In this document: in pieces, positions 1-13,070 of the stretch
Layout of the letters: every line of letters starts with the position of its first letter
Position numbering within the stretch: position 1 is the stretch's first letter
DNA from: Sporichthyaceae bacterium
GTDB taxonomy: Bacteria > Actinomycetota > Actinomycetes > Sporichthyales > Sporichthyaceae
Assembly: GCA_036269075.1 (NCBI GenBank)
Contig: DATASX010000108.1
Location: 1 to 64,000 of the forward strand
Length of the DNA: 64,000 nucleotides
Reading direction: 5' to 3'
Translations under genes and position numbers: made by a program
The notes under the pieces: model-generated
What the model was told of the DNA's origin: nothing
The model's database searches: none
What the model saw: the letters and a program-made list of their open reading frames with translations, nothing else

Positions 1-2417
1 CGCTCGGCGACGGCGGGCTGCGGCCCGGGGAGATCGTGACCGAGAAGGCGATGGCCTCCGTGTACGGCAAAGGGTCCGACCCGGTCACCGGCGAGCAGCT
101 CGGCCGGCCGTATCCGACGTTCAAGTCCGCCGCCGGGCGGATTGCCGACGCGGTTGCCGGCCTCCCCGCCGAGCTGTCGGAGGAGGCCCGGGCGGCGGCG
201 GTCGCCGGGATCGAGGCGCATGTGAAGGCCAACCCGTCCCGGTCCGCGGTGGCGGGGTTCGATCTGACGTTCACGGTGCCGAAGTCGGCGAGCGTGCTCT
301 GGGCCCTCGGCGAGGAGACCGTCCAGGCAGAGGTGGTCGGCGCGCACCGGGCAGCGATCGACGGGGTGCTCGAGCTCATCGAGGACCGGTTCCTGCACAC
401 CCGGATCGGGGCGCAGTCCTGCGCCCAGGTCCCGGCGCGGGGGTTGATCGCGGCCGCGTTCGATCACTTCGACTCCCGGGCCGGTGACCCGCACCTGCAC
501 ACCCACGTCGTGGTCGCCAACAAAGTGCAGGGCCCGGACGGGCAGTGGCGCTCAGTGGACGGGCAGGAGCTCTACCGCGCCGCGGTCGCCCTGTCCGAGG
601 TCTACAACGACCTGTTCGCCGACCAACTCGCCCAGCGCCTGCCGGTCACGTGGTCCTGGCGCGAACGCGGACCGCGGAGTTCGCCGGTGTTCGAGATCGA
701 CGGCGTCGACGACGACCTGCTCGCCGTCTTCTCCCAACGCTCAGTCCAGATCAGCGCCCAGCTGGAGGACCTGGTCGCCGACTTCACCGCCGAGCGCGGC
801 CGCGAGCCATCGCGGGCGGAGGTGCTGCGCCTGCGGCAGCGCGCGACCCTGGTCACCCGCCCCGAAAAGGAGATCCACCCGCTTGCCGAGCTGCGTGACA
901 CGTGGCGGGCAACCGCTACCGCCGCGACTGGTAAGCGCCCGGCCGAACTCGTCGACCCGGCGCTCACCAGCACGCAATTCGCCGCGCTGGCAATTGAGAA
1001 CGGCTTAGCGGTCGACACCGGAGCCGACCCGGCGGCGCTTGCCGAGGCCGTCCTGGCCGGGGTCGCGGTGCGCCGGCCGACCTGGACCCGGGCGAATCTG
1101 CTCGCCGAGGCAGCCCGCGCCACCCGCCACCTGCGCCTCACCGACCCGGCACAGCGGATCGCGCTGCTCGACCAGGTCGTCGAGGCCACCCTGGCGCGGT
1201 GCGTCGCGCTGGATCCGCCGGAGCTGTTCCGCACCCGCAGAAGTTCCGTCGCCTGGACGGCACCAGCGTCTTCGACCGGCCGTCGGAGGCCGCGTTCACC
1301 ACCACCGCGGTCCTCGATGCCGAAGCCCGGCTGCTGGCCGCGATGGCGGACCTGACCGGACCGGCCGTCCCGGCCGCGGTCCTGGAGCCGCTGGACCGGC
1401 CGATGCCCGGGCAGCGCCTGTCCCCGGACCAGCACGCCGCGATCGTGGGCATCGCCACCTCCGCCCGCCGCCTGGACGTCCTCATCGGACCGGCCGGGAC
1501 CGGGAAAACCAAGACCCTCGCGGTCCTGACCCGCGCTTGGGCCCACACGCACGGCCCCGATTCCGTGCTCGGGCTCGCCGCCTCCGCCGCGGCGGCCGCC
1601 CAACTCTCCCTCTCGTTGCGGATCCCGTGCGAGAACACCGCCAAGTGGCTCCACGACCACAACCATCCCCGCACGCCCGCGCCCGGGGCGGCCCCTTCAG
1701 TACTTGCCGAACCGGTTGCCGGCATGCTTGCCGGGCTGGCATCAGCGCAGGTCAACGGCCCGGGGTCGATGCGCGCCGGGATGCTCGTCATCGTCGATGA
1801 GGCCTCGCTTGCCTCCACCGCGCACCTCCACGCCCTCATCGGTCACGTGACCGCAGCCGGGGCGAAGCTGCTGCTGGTCGGGGACCACCACCAGCTCGAC
1901 GCCGTCGACGCCGGCGGTGGGTTCGCGCTCCTCGCCGAGACCGCGATCGAGTCCGGCACCGGCCACTCCCTCGACGCGCTCTGGCGCTTCACCAACCGCT
2001 GGGAAGCCGACGCCACCCGCGCTCTCCGCACCGGCGACCCCGCCGTCATCGCCACCTACGCCGATCGCGGCCGGGTGCTCGACGGCGACACCGCGGCGAT
2101 GACCGAGTCCGCCTACCGCGCCTGGCAGGCCGACCTGATCGCGGGCAAGACCACCCTGCTGATCGCACCCGACCGAGACACCGTCACCGCGCTGAATCTG
2201 CGCGCCCGCGAGGACCGCCTCATCGCCGGTCAGGTCGCCGGCCCCGAGGTCGGCTTGCAGGACGGCACCGCCTGTGCGGCTGGGGACTGGATCATCACCC
2301 GGCAGAACGACCGACGCCTCCGCATCCCCGACGGCGGGCACGTGCGCAACGGCGCCACCTGGACCGTCACCGCCGTCCACCCGGACGGCACCCTCGACGC
2401 CGTCCCGCGCGAACCCC
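1..2417 (+). pseudogene. MobF/TrwC-type conjugative relaxase-helicase, 5' end outside window, frameshifted and 3'-truncated
   Basis: The reading frame enters from the left edge (codons start at base 3) and encodes a TrwC/TraA-type relaxase. The HUH metal-binding triad is visible as GDPHLHTHVVVANKVQ near base 490. The frame is lost between about 1215 and 1240. Homology resumes one frame over and continues into a RecD-like helicase with Walker A GPAGTGKTKT near 1490 and a Walker B-like MLVIVDEASL near 1785. The helicase part ends near TVTAVHPDGTLDAV (about 2403), well before such proteins normally finish, where integrase sequence in a third frame takes over. MobF relaxases nick and carry the transferred strand in conjugation. 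With one frameshift and no C terminus this copy should be dead. The single-base shift could in principle be a sequencing error, but the truncation could not. Confidence 0.85.
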
Positions 2418-2813
2418 ACGACCTTCCGGGCGCTGCGCCGGCGCCGGAGCGAGCAGGCCGCCGACCGCATCGCCAGCGGCCCTTCGTGGCCCGACTCCGA
2501 CTTCGTGTTCACTACCCGCCACGGCACCCCGATCGAACCGCGCAACCTGGCCCGCAGCTTCGAACGGATCGTCGCCGCGGCCGAACTGCCGCGGATACGT
2601 CTGCACGACCTCCGCCACATGTGCGCGTCGTTCCTGGCCTACTTGCGGGTGCCTCCGCGAACGATCATGGAGATCCTCGGACACAGCCAGATCGCGGTGA
2701 CCATGAACGTCTGCACCCACGTCACATCGGACGAGCAGCGCGCCGCGATGCGCCTGATGGACCAACTCCTGGACCAGGGGAAACCCCCGGTCACCAAGGG
2801 CGACTCGGGATGA
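2418..2813 (+). pseudogene. Tyrosine integrase, C-terminal catalytic remnant (catalytic Tyr replaced by Cys)
   Basis: This is the last ~130 codons of a phage/ICE-type tyrosine recombinase. Visible motifs are FVFTTRHGTPIEPRNL, the HxxR box in LHDLRHMCASFL and the second His in ILGHSQIAVTMN. The N-terminal SAM-like domain and the first catalytic Arg are missing. The frame is open upstream only as relaxase sequence in another frame. At the position of the nucleophile (family pattern TMNxYTHV) the sequence reads TMNVCTHV: codon TGC at 2712-2714 instead of TAC. The gene ends 84 bases from the 3' end of tRNA-Ile, the usual place for an integrase next to its attachment site. It is an inactive remnant left by an internal deletion of the element. 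Confidence 0.88.
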
Positions 2814-2836
2814 CGTTGCCGTCAGCGTTGCCGTCA
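2814..2836 (+). repeat. Two 11-bp direct repeats after the integrase stop codon
   Basis: CGTTGCCGTCA occurs at 2814-2824 and again at 2826-2836, immediately after the integrase TGA. Short direct repeats between an integrase gene and its tRNA target are commonly arm-type integrase or excisionase binding sites. That role here is inference from position. Confidence 0.5.
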
Positions 2837-2860
2837 AACAGGGCCCGACAGCGAAAAGGA

Positions 2861-2881
2861 CACCCGTGGAATCCACGGGTG
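2861..2881 (-). terminator. Hairpin downstream of tRNA-Ile
   Basis: CACCCGTGG and CCACGGGTG form a 9-bp perfect stem with a 3-base loop. It lies 16 bases beyond the tRNA 3' end in its direction of transcription. It has no clear T-tract, as is common for actinobacterial terminators. Confidence 0.55.
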
Positions 2882-2896
2882 CCCAGGTCAGCGGGG

Positions 2897-2971
2897 TGGG
2901 CCTAGATGGACTTGAACCATCGACCTCTTCCTTATCAGGGAAGCGCTCTAACCGAGCTGAGCTATAGGCCC
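2897..2971 (-). tRNA. tRNA-Ile (anticodon GAT)
   Basis: Read on the minus strand, all four arms pair: a 7-bp acceptor stem (GGGCCTA with TAGGCCC), D stem GCTC/GAGC, anticodon stem CTTCC/GGAAG with loop CTGATAA, T stem GATGG/CCATC with loop TTCAAGT, and discriminator A at 2897. The anticodon is GAT, reading isoleucine AUC/AUU. CCA is not encoded. A tRNA-Ile beside gyrA/DUF3566 is conserved in mycobacteria and other actinomycetes. Here its 3' end also marks the boundary of an integrated-element remnant, so it is the likely attB. I see no adjacent tRNA-Ala. Confidence 0.96.
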
Positions 2972-3050
2972 GAGGGCTGCCGAGCGTGGGCGCGCGAGTT
3001 CGCTCCCGCGCCACGTTCCTGACCGCCGGTCGAAGATACAGCAACGCAGC

Positions 3051-3080
3051 GGGCCCCTCCCAATCGGTTGGGAAGGGCCC
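3051..3080 (-). terminator. Intrinsic terminator of the gyrB-gyrA-DUF3566 unit
   Basis: GGGCCCCTCCCAA and TTGGGAAGGGCCC pair over 13 bases with one mismatch around a TCGG loop. The hairpin sits about 25 bases past the stop codon of the DUF3566 gene and upstream of tRNA-Ile on the same strand. Confidence 0.75.
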
Positions 3081-3105
3081 GAAGAATCTGCAGGTGGGAC
3101 GGCGG

Positions 3106-3828
3106 TCACTCTTCTTCGGCGAGAGTCATCTCGAGGCCACCCACGAGCTCGGTGGAGAGGTTGTAGAGGTAGCTCGCCAGGGTCGCCAGCGCGGTGATCA
3201 TGATCGTGTTGACCAGCGCCAGGATCGTCGCGATGCCCATCACGCGGGGCAGCGAGAAGAACGAGACCACGTTGAAGCCGGAGGAGTTCGCGCCCCCGCT
3301 GACGTCGCTGACGGTGTGGCCGACGCTGGAGAACACGCCCATCACGTCGAGGGCCGTCCAGAGCAGCGCCACCGCGACCATGAACACCAGGCCGAGGGCG
3401 ACCGAGAACAGGAACGACACCTTCATCATCGACCACGGGTCGACGTTGACGACCTTCAGGCGGGCCCGGCGTACGCGCGGGGCACGCCCACCGGTGGTCT
3501 CGGTACTGCGGGAACGGCCAAGCCGGGAGCGCGGGATCGGGGCCTCGTCGGAGACGGCCTCGGTCTCCGCAGTGCCCTTGACGCGGGCGGCCGTCCTGGC
3601 CTTCACGGAGGTCCAGCCGGCTCTCGCGGCAGGGTGTGTGGGCGCCGCTTCCGGCTCAGGCTTGGGGGCCCTGCCGAACGGACGGTCGCTCACCGAATCG
3701 GCAACCACAATTCCGACCCCTGCCCCGGGACCGATGCCCGAAACCTGAGGAGTGCTCTCGGAGTTGCCCCGGATACGGCCCAGAGCGCGCCCGAATCCCG
3801 GGCGCTCCTCCTTGGGGCTGTCGTCCAC
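3106..3828 (-). CDS. DUF3566 transmembrane protein
   Basis: A 240-residue protein. The long, charged and disordered N-terminal half (about 1-125) is followed by a conserved C-terminal DUF3566 domain with two hydrophobic helices, around VSFLFSVALGLVFMVAVALL and MGIATILALVNTIMITALAT. The GTG start at 3828 is preceded by AGGAGGG six bases upstream, which lies across the end of gyrA, and the gene starts just after the gyrA TAG (3831-3833). It is therefore translationally linked to gyrA. This position directly after gyrA is constant in actinobacteria (the Rv0007 type in mycobacteria). The function is not established. The topology predicts an inner-membrane protein with a cytoplasmic N-terminal tail. 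Confidence 0.9.
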   Translation of the reverse strand: MDDSPKEERPGFGRALGRIRGNSESTPQVSGIGPGAGVGIVVADSVSDRPFGRAPKPEPEAAPTHPAARAGWTSVKARTAARVKGTAETEAVSDEAPIPRSRLGRSRSTETTGGRAPRVRRARLKVVNVDPWSMMKVSFLFSVALGLVFMVAVALLWTALDVMGVFSSVGHTVSDVSGGANSSGFNVVSFFSLPRVMGIATILALVNTIMITALATLASYLYNLSTELVGGLEMTLAEEE

Positions 3829-3830
3829 GC

Positions 3831-6437
<2,607 letters not shown>

Positions 6438-6461
6438 AAAGAATTCCTCGGTGGAGATAGG

Positions 6462-6474
6462 ATCTGACGGCTGG

Positions 6475-6480
<6 letters not shown>
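6462..6480. repeat. CTGAC-N5-GTCAG stem-loop between gyrB and gyrA
   Basis: ATCTGAC (6462-6468), loop GGCTG, GTCAGAT (6474-6480) form a perfect 7-bp inverted repeat. The gyrB stop codon (TCA at 6475-6477 on this strand) lies inside the right arm. The same element recurs at 20730-20768 and 51520-51553. Confidence 0.8.
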
Positions 6481-8514
<2,034 letters not shown>

Positions 8515-8913
8515 CAGCGGTGCGTCCCCTCGGTAGTTCTGCCTTCGTCGCCGGAGGCACCCAGCGACCAGCGCCCCACCGAGAGAATCTCGGCGGGTCG
8601 CGCACGACAGTCGGGTGCCCCGGCGTTCCGGGATTCTGTCTCAGATTCTATCGTCTTTCGGCGGGTCGCATCGCCACGACGGGCTCGAATCGAGCCACAG
8701 ACGCAGTTCACCCCCGGGTCGGTGTCCCCCCACGAGGGAGATCACGGCGAACTCTGTGGCGGCGAATCGCTGTTGTCCCCACAGTTCTGTCCACAGCTGT
8801 GGACAACACTGGGGACAACACGGTTGACGACCCGCCGACGGCTCAGTTCACCCGGCAGTGCACATCGTCGGGTTGCTGGCAACACGTGCTCCTTCGTTGC
8901 GCGCTTGCCTCAG
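8515..8913. promoter_or_regulatory. gyrB upstream region, 399 bp without a gene
   Basis: This gap between gyrB and the DUF721 gene must hold the gyrB promoter (minus strand). A possible -10 hexamer, TAGAAT on the minus strand, lies at 8645-8650, but I see no convincing -35. The notable content is the DnaA-box cluster listed separately at 8773-8818. I see no credible small gene. Confidence 0.5.
8773..8818. promoter_or_regulatory. Four DnaA boxes in a nested dyad
   Basis: TTGTCCCCA (8773-8781) and CTGTCCACA (8787-8795) on the plus strand face TGTGGACAA (8798-8806) and TGGGGACAA (8810-8818), which are boxes on the minus strand. One box matches TTGTCCACA exactly and the other three differ at one base. 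The two halves mirror each other around position 8796-8797. The cluster is about 260 bases upstream of gyrB, outside the classical dnaA-dnaN origin gap. Confidence 0.75.
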
Positions 8914-9444
8914 TCACCCGTACGTGTCCCGCGGCCCACGGCTGTCGCGGGCCCGCAGCGGGCCCTTGACCCAGTTCGGCGCGGCCGGGCCGCGGACGTC
9001 CAGGCGGGTCACGGTGTTGTGCCCGAGTTCGGTGTTCAACCGGCGCAGGATGTCCGGGGCCATCAGCCGCAGCTGGGTCGCCCAGGCCGTGGAGACCGCG
9101 CGCACCACCAGCACCCCGTCGGTGAGCGACTCGGCCTCCGTCCGCTCGGCGATGTCCGACCCGACCAGCTCCGGCCAGCGGTCGACCACCCCGACGGCCT
9201 CGGCCGGCGCGGTCCAGCCGCGGTCGGTCACCAGCCGGCCGAGCACGGCACCGAACAACTGGGGGTCGCGGGACTCGTCGCCGCGGACTCGGACCACCGG
9301 ACTTGCGGGTCGCCGGGTCCGGCGCGGGGTGGTCTTCCGGGCGCGGTCGCGGGCATCGGCCAGGGCTGCGCGGGCCAGGTCGAGACCGGCGGGTTGGTCC
9401 GGAGCAGCCGGGGGAGCGGCTGGGGTCTGTTCGTCATCGGACAC
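8914..9444 (-). CDS. DUF721/DciA-family protein
   Basis: 176 residues from the GTG at 9444, which overlaps the recF stop by 11 bases, so the two are translationally coupled. The N-terminal ~75 residues are basic and rich in Ala, Pro and Arg. The C-terminal half is a compact DUF721 domain (from about [20 protein letters not shown] through [20 protein letters not shown] to the end). DUF721 proteins of the DciA type interact with the replicative helicase DnaB and serve in loading it in bacteria lacking DnaC. The position after recF matches Rv0004 of mycobacteria. The helicase-loader role is family knowledge; nothing in this sequence tests it directly. Its predicted partner, an intein-containing DnaB, lies at 51556-53859. 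Confidence 0.85.
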   Translation of the reverse strand: MSDDEQTPAAPPAAPDQPAGLDLARAALADARDRARKTTPRRTRRPASPVVRVRGDESRDPQLFGAVLGRLVTDRGWTAPAEAVGVVDRWPELVGSDIAERTEAESLTDGVLVVRAVSTAWATQLRLMAPDILRRLNTELGHNTVTRLDVRGPAAPNWVKGPLRARDSRGPRDTYG

Positions 9445-10564
9445 GGCTGACCACCCCCTCGAGCACCTGGTACCGGGCGCCGGCCAGCTCCTCGGGGACG
9501 TCCTCCGGCACGGCCGCGGTGACCAGCACCTGCTCGGCGCCGGCGACCAGGTGCGCCAGGCGGCCACGTCGTTGCGAGTCCAGCTCGGCGAACACGTCGT
9601 CGAGGATCAGCACCGGGTCGGTGCCCAGGGCGCTGCGCAGCAGTTCGTAGGCGGCCAGCCGAAGCGCCAGCGCGAACGACCAGCACTCCCCGTGGCTGGC
9701 ATACCCGCGCGCCGGTAGCGGACCGAGGCTGAGTACCAGGTCGTCCCGGTGCGGCCCGAACAGGCTCAGGCCCCGGTCGAGTTCGGCGTTCCGGCTCGCG
9801 AGCAGCGCGGCCAGCAGGGCCGACTCCAACGCGGGCCGGTCCGGCTCCAGGTCGACATCCGCGCCCAGCGAGCTGCGATACGCCAGCGCCGCGGCCCCCC
9901 GGCCCGCACTGATCTCGTCGTAAGCCTTGGCCACCAACGGCTCCAGGGCCCTGACCAGCTTCAGCCGGGCGGCCAGCAGGTCCGCCCCGAAGGTCGCGAG
10001 CTGGCCGTCCCAGGCCTCGAGCGTGCGCAGATCGCCCCGGCCGGATCGGACGGCGGCGCCGGCTGACTTCAGTAACGCATTGCGCTGCTTGAGCACCCGG
10101 TCGTAGTCGCTCCGCACGCCGGCCACCCGCGGGGACAGCGCCACCAGCAGATCGTCGAGGAATCCGCGGCGGGCCGACGGGTCGCCCTTCACGATCTCCA
10201 GGTCGTCCGGGGCAAACAACACGGTGGCCAGCACCCCGAGCACCTGCCGCGGCCGCGACAGCACCGCCCGGTTGAGCTGCACCCGGTTTGCCTTGCCGGG
10301 CAGGATCTCGATCTCGACCAGCGCGCGGCGTTCGTCGCGGACCAGCCCGCACCGCAGCACGGCCTGGGATGCACCGAGTCGGACCAACGCCGAGTCGGTC
10401 GCGACCCGGTGGCTGCCCAGGGTCGAGGCGTAGCCGATGGCCTCGACCAGGTTGGTCTTGCCGGCGCCGTTGACGCCCAGGAACGCACTCGGCCCGGCCG
10501 GCAGTTCGATCTCGGCCGTGGCATAGGACCGGTAGTCGGTCAGCCCCAGGAACTCGACGTACAT
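9434..10564 (-). CDS. recF: DNA replication/repair protein RecF
   Basis: 376 residues, an SMC-like ABC ATPase. It acts with RecO and RecR to load RecA at single-strand gaps. The Walker A motif is GVNGAGKTN (residues ~30-38), the signature region reads [20 protein letters not shown] and Walker B is [13 protein letters not shown] followed by the D-loop region. ATG start at 10564. It sits between gnd and the DUF721 gene, with which it overlaps. This dnaN-gnd-recF order is typical of actinomycetes, whereas most other bacteria have dnaN-recF directly. Confidence 0.97.
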   Translation of the reverse strand: MYVEFLGLTDYRSYATAEIELPAGPSAFLGVNGAGKTNLVEAIGYASTLGSHRVATDSALVRLGASQAVLRCGLVRDERRALVEIEILPGKANRVQLNRAVLSRPRQVLGVLATVLFAPDDLEIVKGDPSARRGFLDDLLVALSPRVAGVRSDYDRVLKQRNALLKSAGAAVRSGRGDLRTLEAWDGQLATFGADLLAARLKLVRALEPLVAKAYDEISAGRGAAALAYRSSLGADVDLEPDRPALESALLAALLASRNAELDRGLSLFGPHRDDLVLSLGPLPARGYASHGECWSFALALRLAAYELLRSALGTDPVLILDDVFAELDSQRRGRLAHLVAGAEQVLVTAAVPEDVPEELAGARYQVLEGVVSRVR

Positions 10565-10583
10565 CTGGCCCGGTGGTCTGTGG

Positions 10584-11471
10584 TCAGGCGGGCGGACCGG
10601 AGGTGGTGACGGCGTGCCCGCCGAACTGCTGCCGCAAGGCGGCCACGACCTTCATCGCCGGCGACTCGTCCTGCCGCGAGGAGAACCGCGCGAACAGCGC
10701 CGCGCTGATCACCGGCATCGGCACCGCGTTGTCGATCGCCGCCTCCAGCGTCCAGCGGCCCTCGCCGGAGTCGTCGGCGCGGCCGCGCAACTCGTGCAGG
10801 TCCGGGTCGGCGTCCAGCGCCCGGTCCAGCAGGTCCAGCAACCAGGACTGGATGACCGTGCCCGAGCGCCAGGACTTGAAGGTGGCGGGCACGTTGGTCA
10901 CCACGTCGGAGGCGGCGAGCAACTCGTAACCCTCGGCGTAGGCCTGCATCAGGCCGTACTCGATGCCGTTGTGGACCATTTTCGCGTAGTGCCCCGCACC
11001 GACCCCGCCGGCGTGCACGAATCCGAACTCACTGTCCGGCTTGAGGGTGTCGAAGATCGGCTGCAGCCGGGCGACGTCGGAGTCCGCGCCGCCGACCATC
11101 AATGCGTAGCCGTTCGTCTTGCCCCACACGCCACCGGAGACGCCGGCGTCGATGTAGCCGATGCCGCTCTTGGCCAGGTGGGCGGCGTTCTCGATGTCCT
11201 CGGTCCAGCGCGAGTTACCGCCGTCGATCACGACATCGCCGACGGAGAGCAGCTCACCGAGGGCGTGGACGGTGTCGCGGGTCGGCCCGCCGTGGGGGAC
11301 CATCACCCAGATCGCGCGCGGTGCTTCCAGCGCGGCGACCAGGTCGGCGAGGTTCTTGACGTCGGCCAGCCCCGGGTCGTTGTCGAACCCGATGACCTGA
11401 TGGCCGCCGGCCTCGAGGCGTGCCTTCATGTTGCCGCCCATGCGGCCGAGTCCGATCAGGCCCATCTGCAT
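10584..11471 (-). CDS. gnd: 6-phosphogluconate dehydrogenase, decarboxylating (short GndA/YqeC type)
   Basis: 295 residues. It oxidises and decarboxylates 6-phosphogluconate to ribulose 5-phosphate with reduction of NAD(P)+, in the oxidative pentose phosphate pathway. The N-terminal Rossmann fold opens with [13 protein letters not shown], and the next segment has [12 protein letters not shown]. The substrate-binding signature is [12 protein letters not shown], and the catalytic region contains [20 protein letters not shown] with the conserved Lys and Asn. The length is that of the ~300-residue bacterial type rather than the ~470-residue enzyme. Its place between dnaN and recF is standard for mycobacteria and streptomycetes, with no known functional reason. 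Confidence 0.95.
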   Translation of the reverse strand: MQMGLIGLGRMGGNMKARLEAGGHQVIGFDNDPGLADVKNLADLVAALEAPRAIWVMVPHGGPTRDTVHALGELLSVGDVVIDGGNSRWTEDIENAAHLAKSGIGYIDAGVSGGVWGKTNGYALMVGGADSDVARLQPIFDTLKPDSEFGFVHAGGVGAGHYAKMVHNGIEYGLMQAYAEGYELLAASDVVTNVPATFKSWRSGTVIQSWLLDLLDRALDADPDLHELRGRADDSGEGRWTLEAAIDNAVPMPVISAALFARFSSRQDESPAMKVVAALRQQFGGHAVTTSGPPA

Positions 11472-11515
11472 CGGTTACGTCTCCGATCTGTCCGCGACGG
11501 CGAGAGGTTCGAGAT

Positions 11516-12640
11516 TCAGCCCGAGAGCCGGACCGGCATCAGCAGGTGCCGGTACTCGGCCGTCCTGGGATCTTCCTGCCCGCTCCCCCCGGTTATCACC
11601 GCAGGTTTCGTCGAGGTGGTGAATGACAGGCGAACCTGTGGGTCATCGAGTGCGTTCAAGCCGTCCAGCAGGTAGCCCGGGTTGAACGCGATTGCGATGT
11701 CCGAGCCCTCCAGACCGGCCTCGAGCGCCTCCGAGGCGGAGGCCTCGTCGCCGGAACCGGCCTCCAGGACGACCTCGCCCGCGCTGAACGTCAGCCGGAC
11801 CGGGGTGTTGCGGTCGGCCACCAGCGAGACGCGGCGAACCGCCTCTACCAGCCGGGCGGTCTCGACCGTGGCGCAGGAGGAGTACTCGCTGGGCAGCAGC
11901 GAGCGGTACTTCGGGAAGTCGCCCTCCAGGAGCCGCGAGGTGGTGCGTCGGCCGTTACCGGCCAGCCCGACGAGCCCGGCGCCGGCGTTCCCGGTGGACA
12001 ACGCGAACTCCACCTCGCCGCTCAACGACTTCGCCGTGTCGGACAGCGTCTTGGCCGGCACCAGCGCCTGCAGGGAGATGCCCTCCTGCTCCGGCTTCCA
12101 GCTGAACTCCCGCACGGCCAGCCGGTAGCGGTCGGTCGCGGCCAGCGTGACCTTCTCGCCCTCGATCTCGATGCGGATGCCGGTGAGGATCGGCAGGGTG
12201 TCGTCGCGGCCGGCGGCGACCGCGACCTGGGACACCGCGCCGGCGAGCACGTCGGCAGCCACGGACCCGGAACGGGTGGGCATGTCCGGCAGGGTCGGGT
12301 AGTCCTCGACCGGCAACGTCAGAAGGTTGAACTTCGCGCTGCCGCAGGTCATCAGCACCTTGGTTCCGTCGGTGCGGATGTCGACGGGCTTGTTGGGCAG
12401 GCTCTTGCAGATCTCGGCCAGCAACCGACCCGAGACCAGCACGCGGCCCTCGTCAGCCACCTCGGCCGACAGCTCCGCTCGGGCGCTGGTCTCGTAGTCG
12501 AAACCGGCCAGTGCCAAACCGTTGTCGTCCGCGGTCAGCAGCATGCCCGCGAGGACCGCGACCGGTGGCCGGACCGGCAGGCTGCGCGCAGTCCACGCGA
12601 CTGCGTCGGTCAGCACGTCGCGTTCTACCCGGAACCTCAT
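11516..12640 (-). CDS. dnaN: DNA polymerase III beta sliding clamp
   Basis: 374 residues with the three repeated clamp domains. The N terminus MRFRVERDVLTDAVAWTARS starts domain 1, and FDYETSARAELSAEVADEG is the conserved loop of the first subdomain. The C-terminal end HLLMPVRLSG matches the usual clamp ending (YLIMPxR), which forms part of the peptide-binding pocket for polymerase and repair partners. The homodimer encircles DNA and tethers polymerase. ATG start at 12640. It is separated from dnaA by a 430-bp gap bearing DnaA boxes. Confidence 0.97.
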   Translation of the reverse strand: MRFRVERDVLTDAVAWTARSLPVRPPVAVLAGMLLTADDNGLALAGFDYETSARAELSAEVADEGRVLVSGRLLAEICKSLPNKPVDIRTDGTKVLMTCGSAKFNLLTLPVEDYPTLPDMPTRSGSVAADVLAGAVSQVAVAAGRDDTLPILTGIRIEIEGEKVTLAATDRYRLAVREFSWKPEQEGISLQALVPAKTLSDTAKSLSGEVEFALSTGNAGAGLVGLAGNGRRTTSRLLEGDFPKYRSLLPSEYSSCATVETARLVEAVRRVSLVADRNTPVRLTFSAGEVVLEAGSGDEASASEALEAGLEGSDIAIAFNPGYLLDGLNALDDPQVRLSFTTSTKPAVITGGSGQEDPRTAEYRHLLMPVRLSG

Positions 12641-13070
12641 CGGACACCGCCCATCAACCGTCAGTTGCCCAGTGGCCGTTCAGTCTGTCAGTCGCCGCTC
12701 GCGATTGCGCGCACGGTCGCTTCTTGTAGTTCAGAAGTGGGGAGAAGAGAGGAACCGCCGTAGTAAGTAGGAGCGGTGGGAACTGTGGACAACCGAGAAC
12801 GTGCAGGTCAGCGTGCCCCTCGCCGTGCACCGCCCTGTGCGTTCGTCCGGGGATGACAAGAAATGTCCGACTCGTACCGGTTCGTCCGGCTTGGTGTCGG
12901 GGATGTTCGTGCTGCGTCGTCCACCGGTCGGGCACACGGTGTCCCCAGGGCTGTTCACAAGAGGTTCATCGAGCGCGAGTACCTATCGCCCGAAGCTCTT
13001 AGGCAATTCTCAGTCCACAGGGTTGTTCACAGCTGTGGGTATGTGAGTGAGGCAGACCACACATCCGGGT
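12641..13070. other. Probable oriC (dnaA-dnaN intergenic region)
   Basis: No gene is visible in these 430 bases. DnaA-box-like sites are: perfect TGTGGACAA at 12784-12792 (minus-strand TTGTCCACA); TTGTTCACA at 13023-13031 (one mismatch); and weaker CTGTTCACA at 12951-12959 and CAGTCCACA at 13011-13019 (two mismatches each). Local composition is clearly less GC-rich than the neighbouring genes, for example 12721-12800. In actinomycetes the chromosomal origin lies between dnaA and dnaN. The number of strong boxes is low compared with Streptomyces, so further weak sites must contribute if this is the whole origin. The dnaN promoter should also be here. Confidence 0.7.

Noticed and set aside
2418-2905. 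Continuation of the relaxase frame past 2417
   Set aside because: After the integrase join the frame gives a low-complexity Arg/Pro-rich translation opposite real integrase codons.
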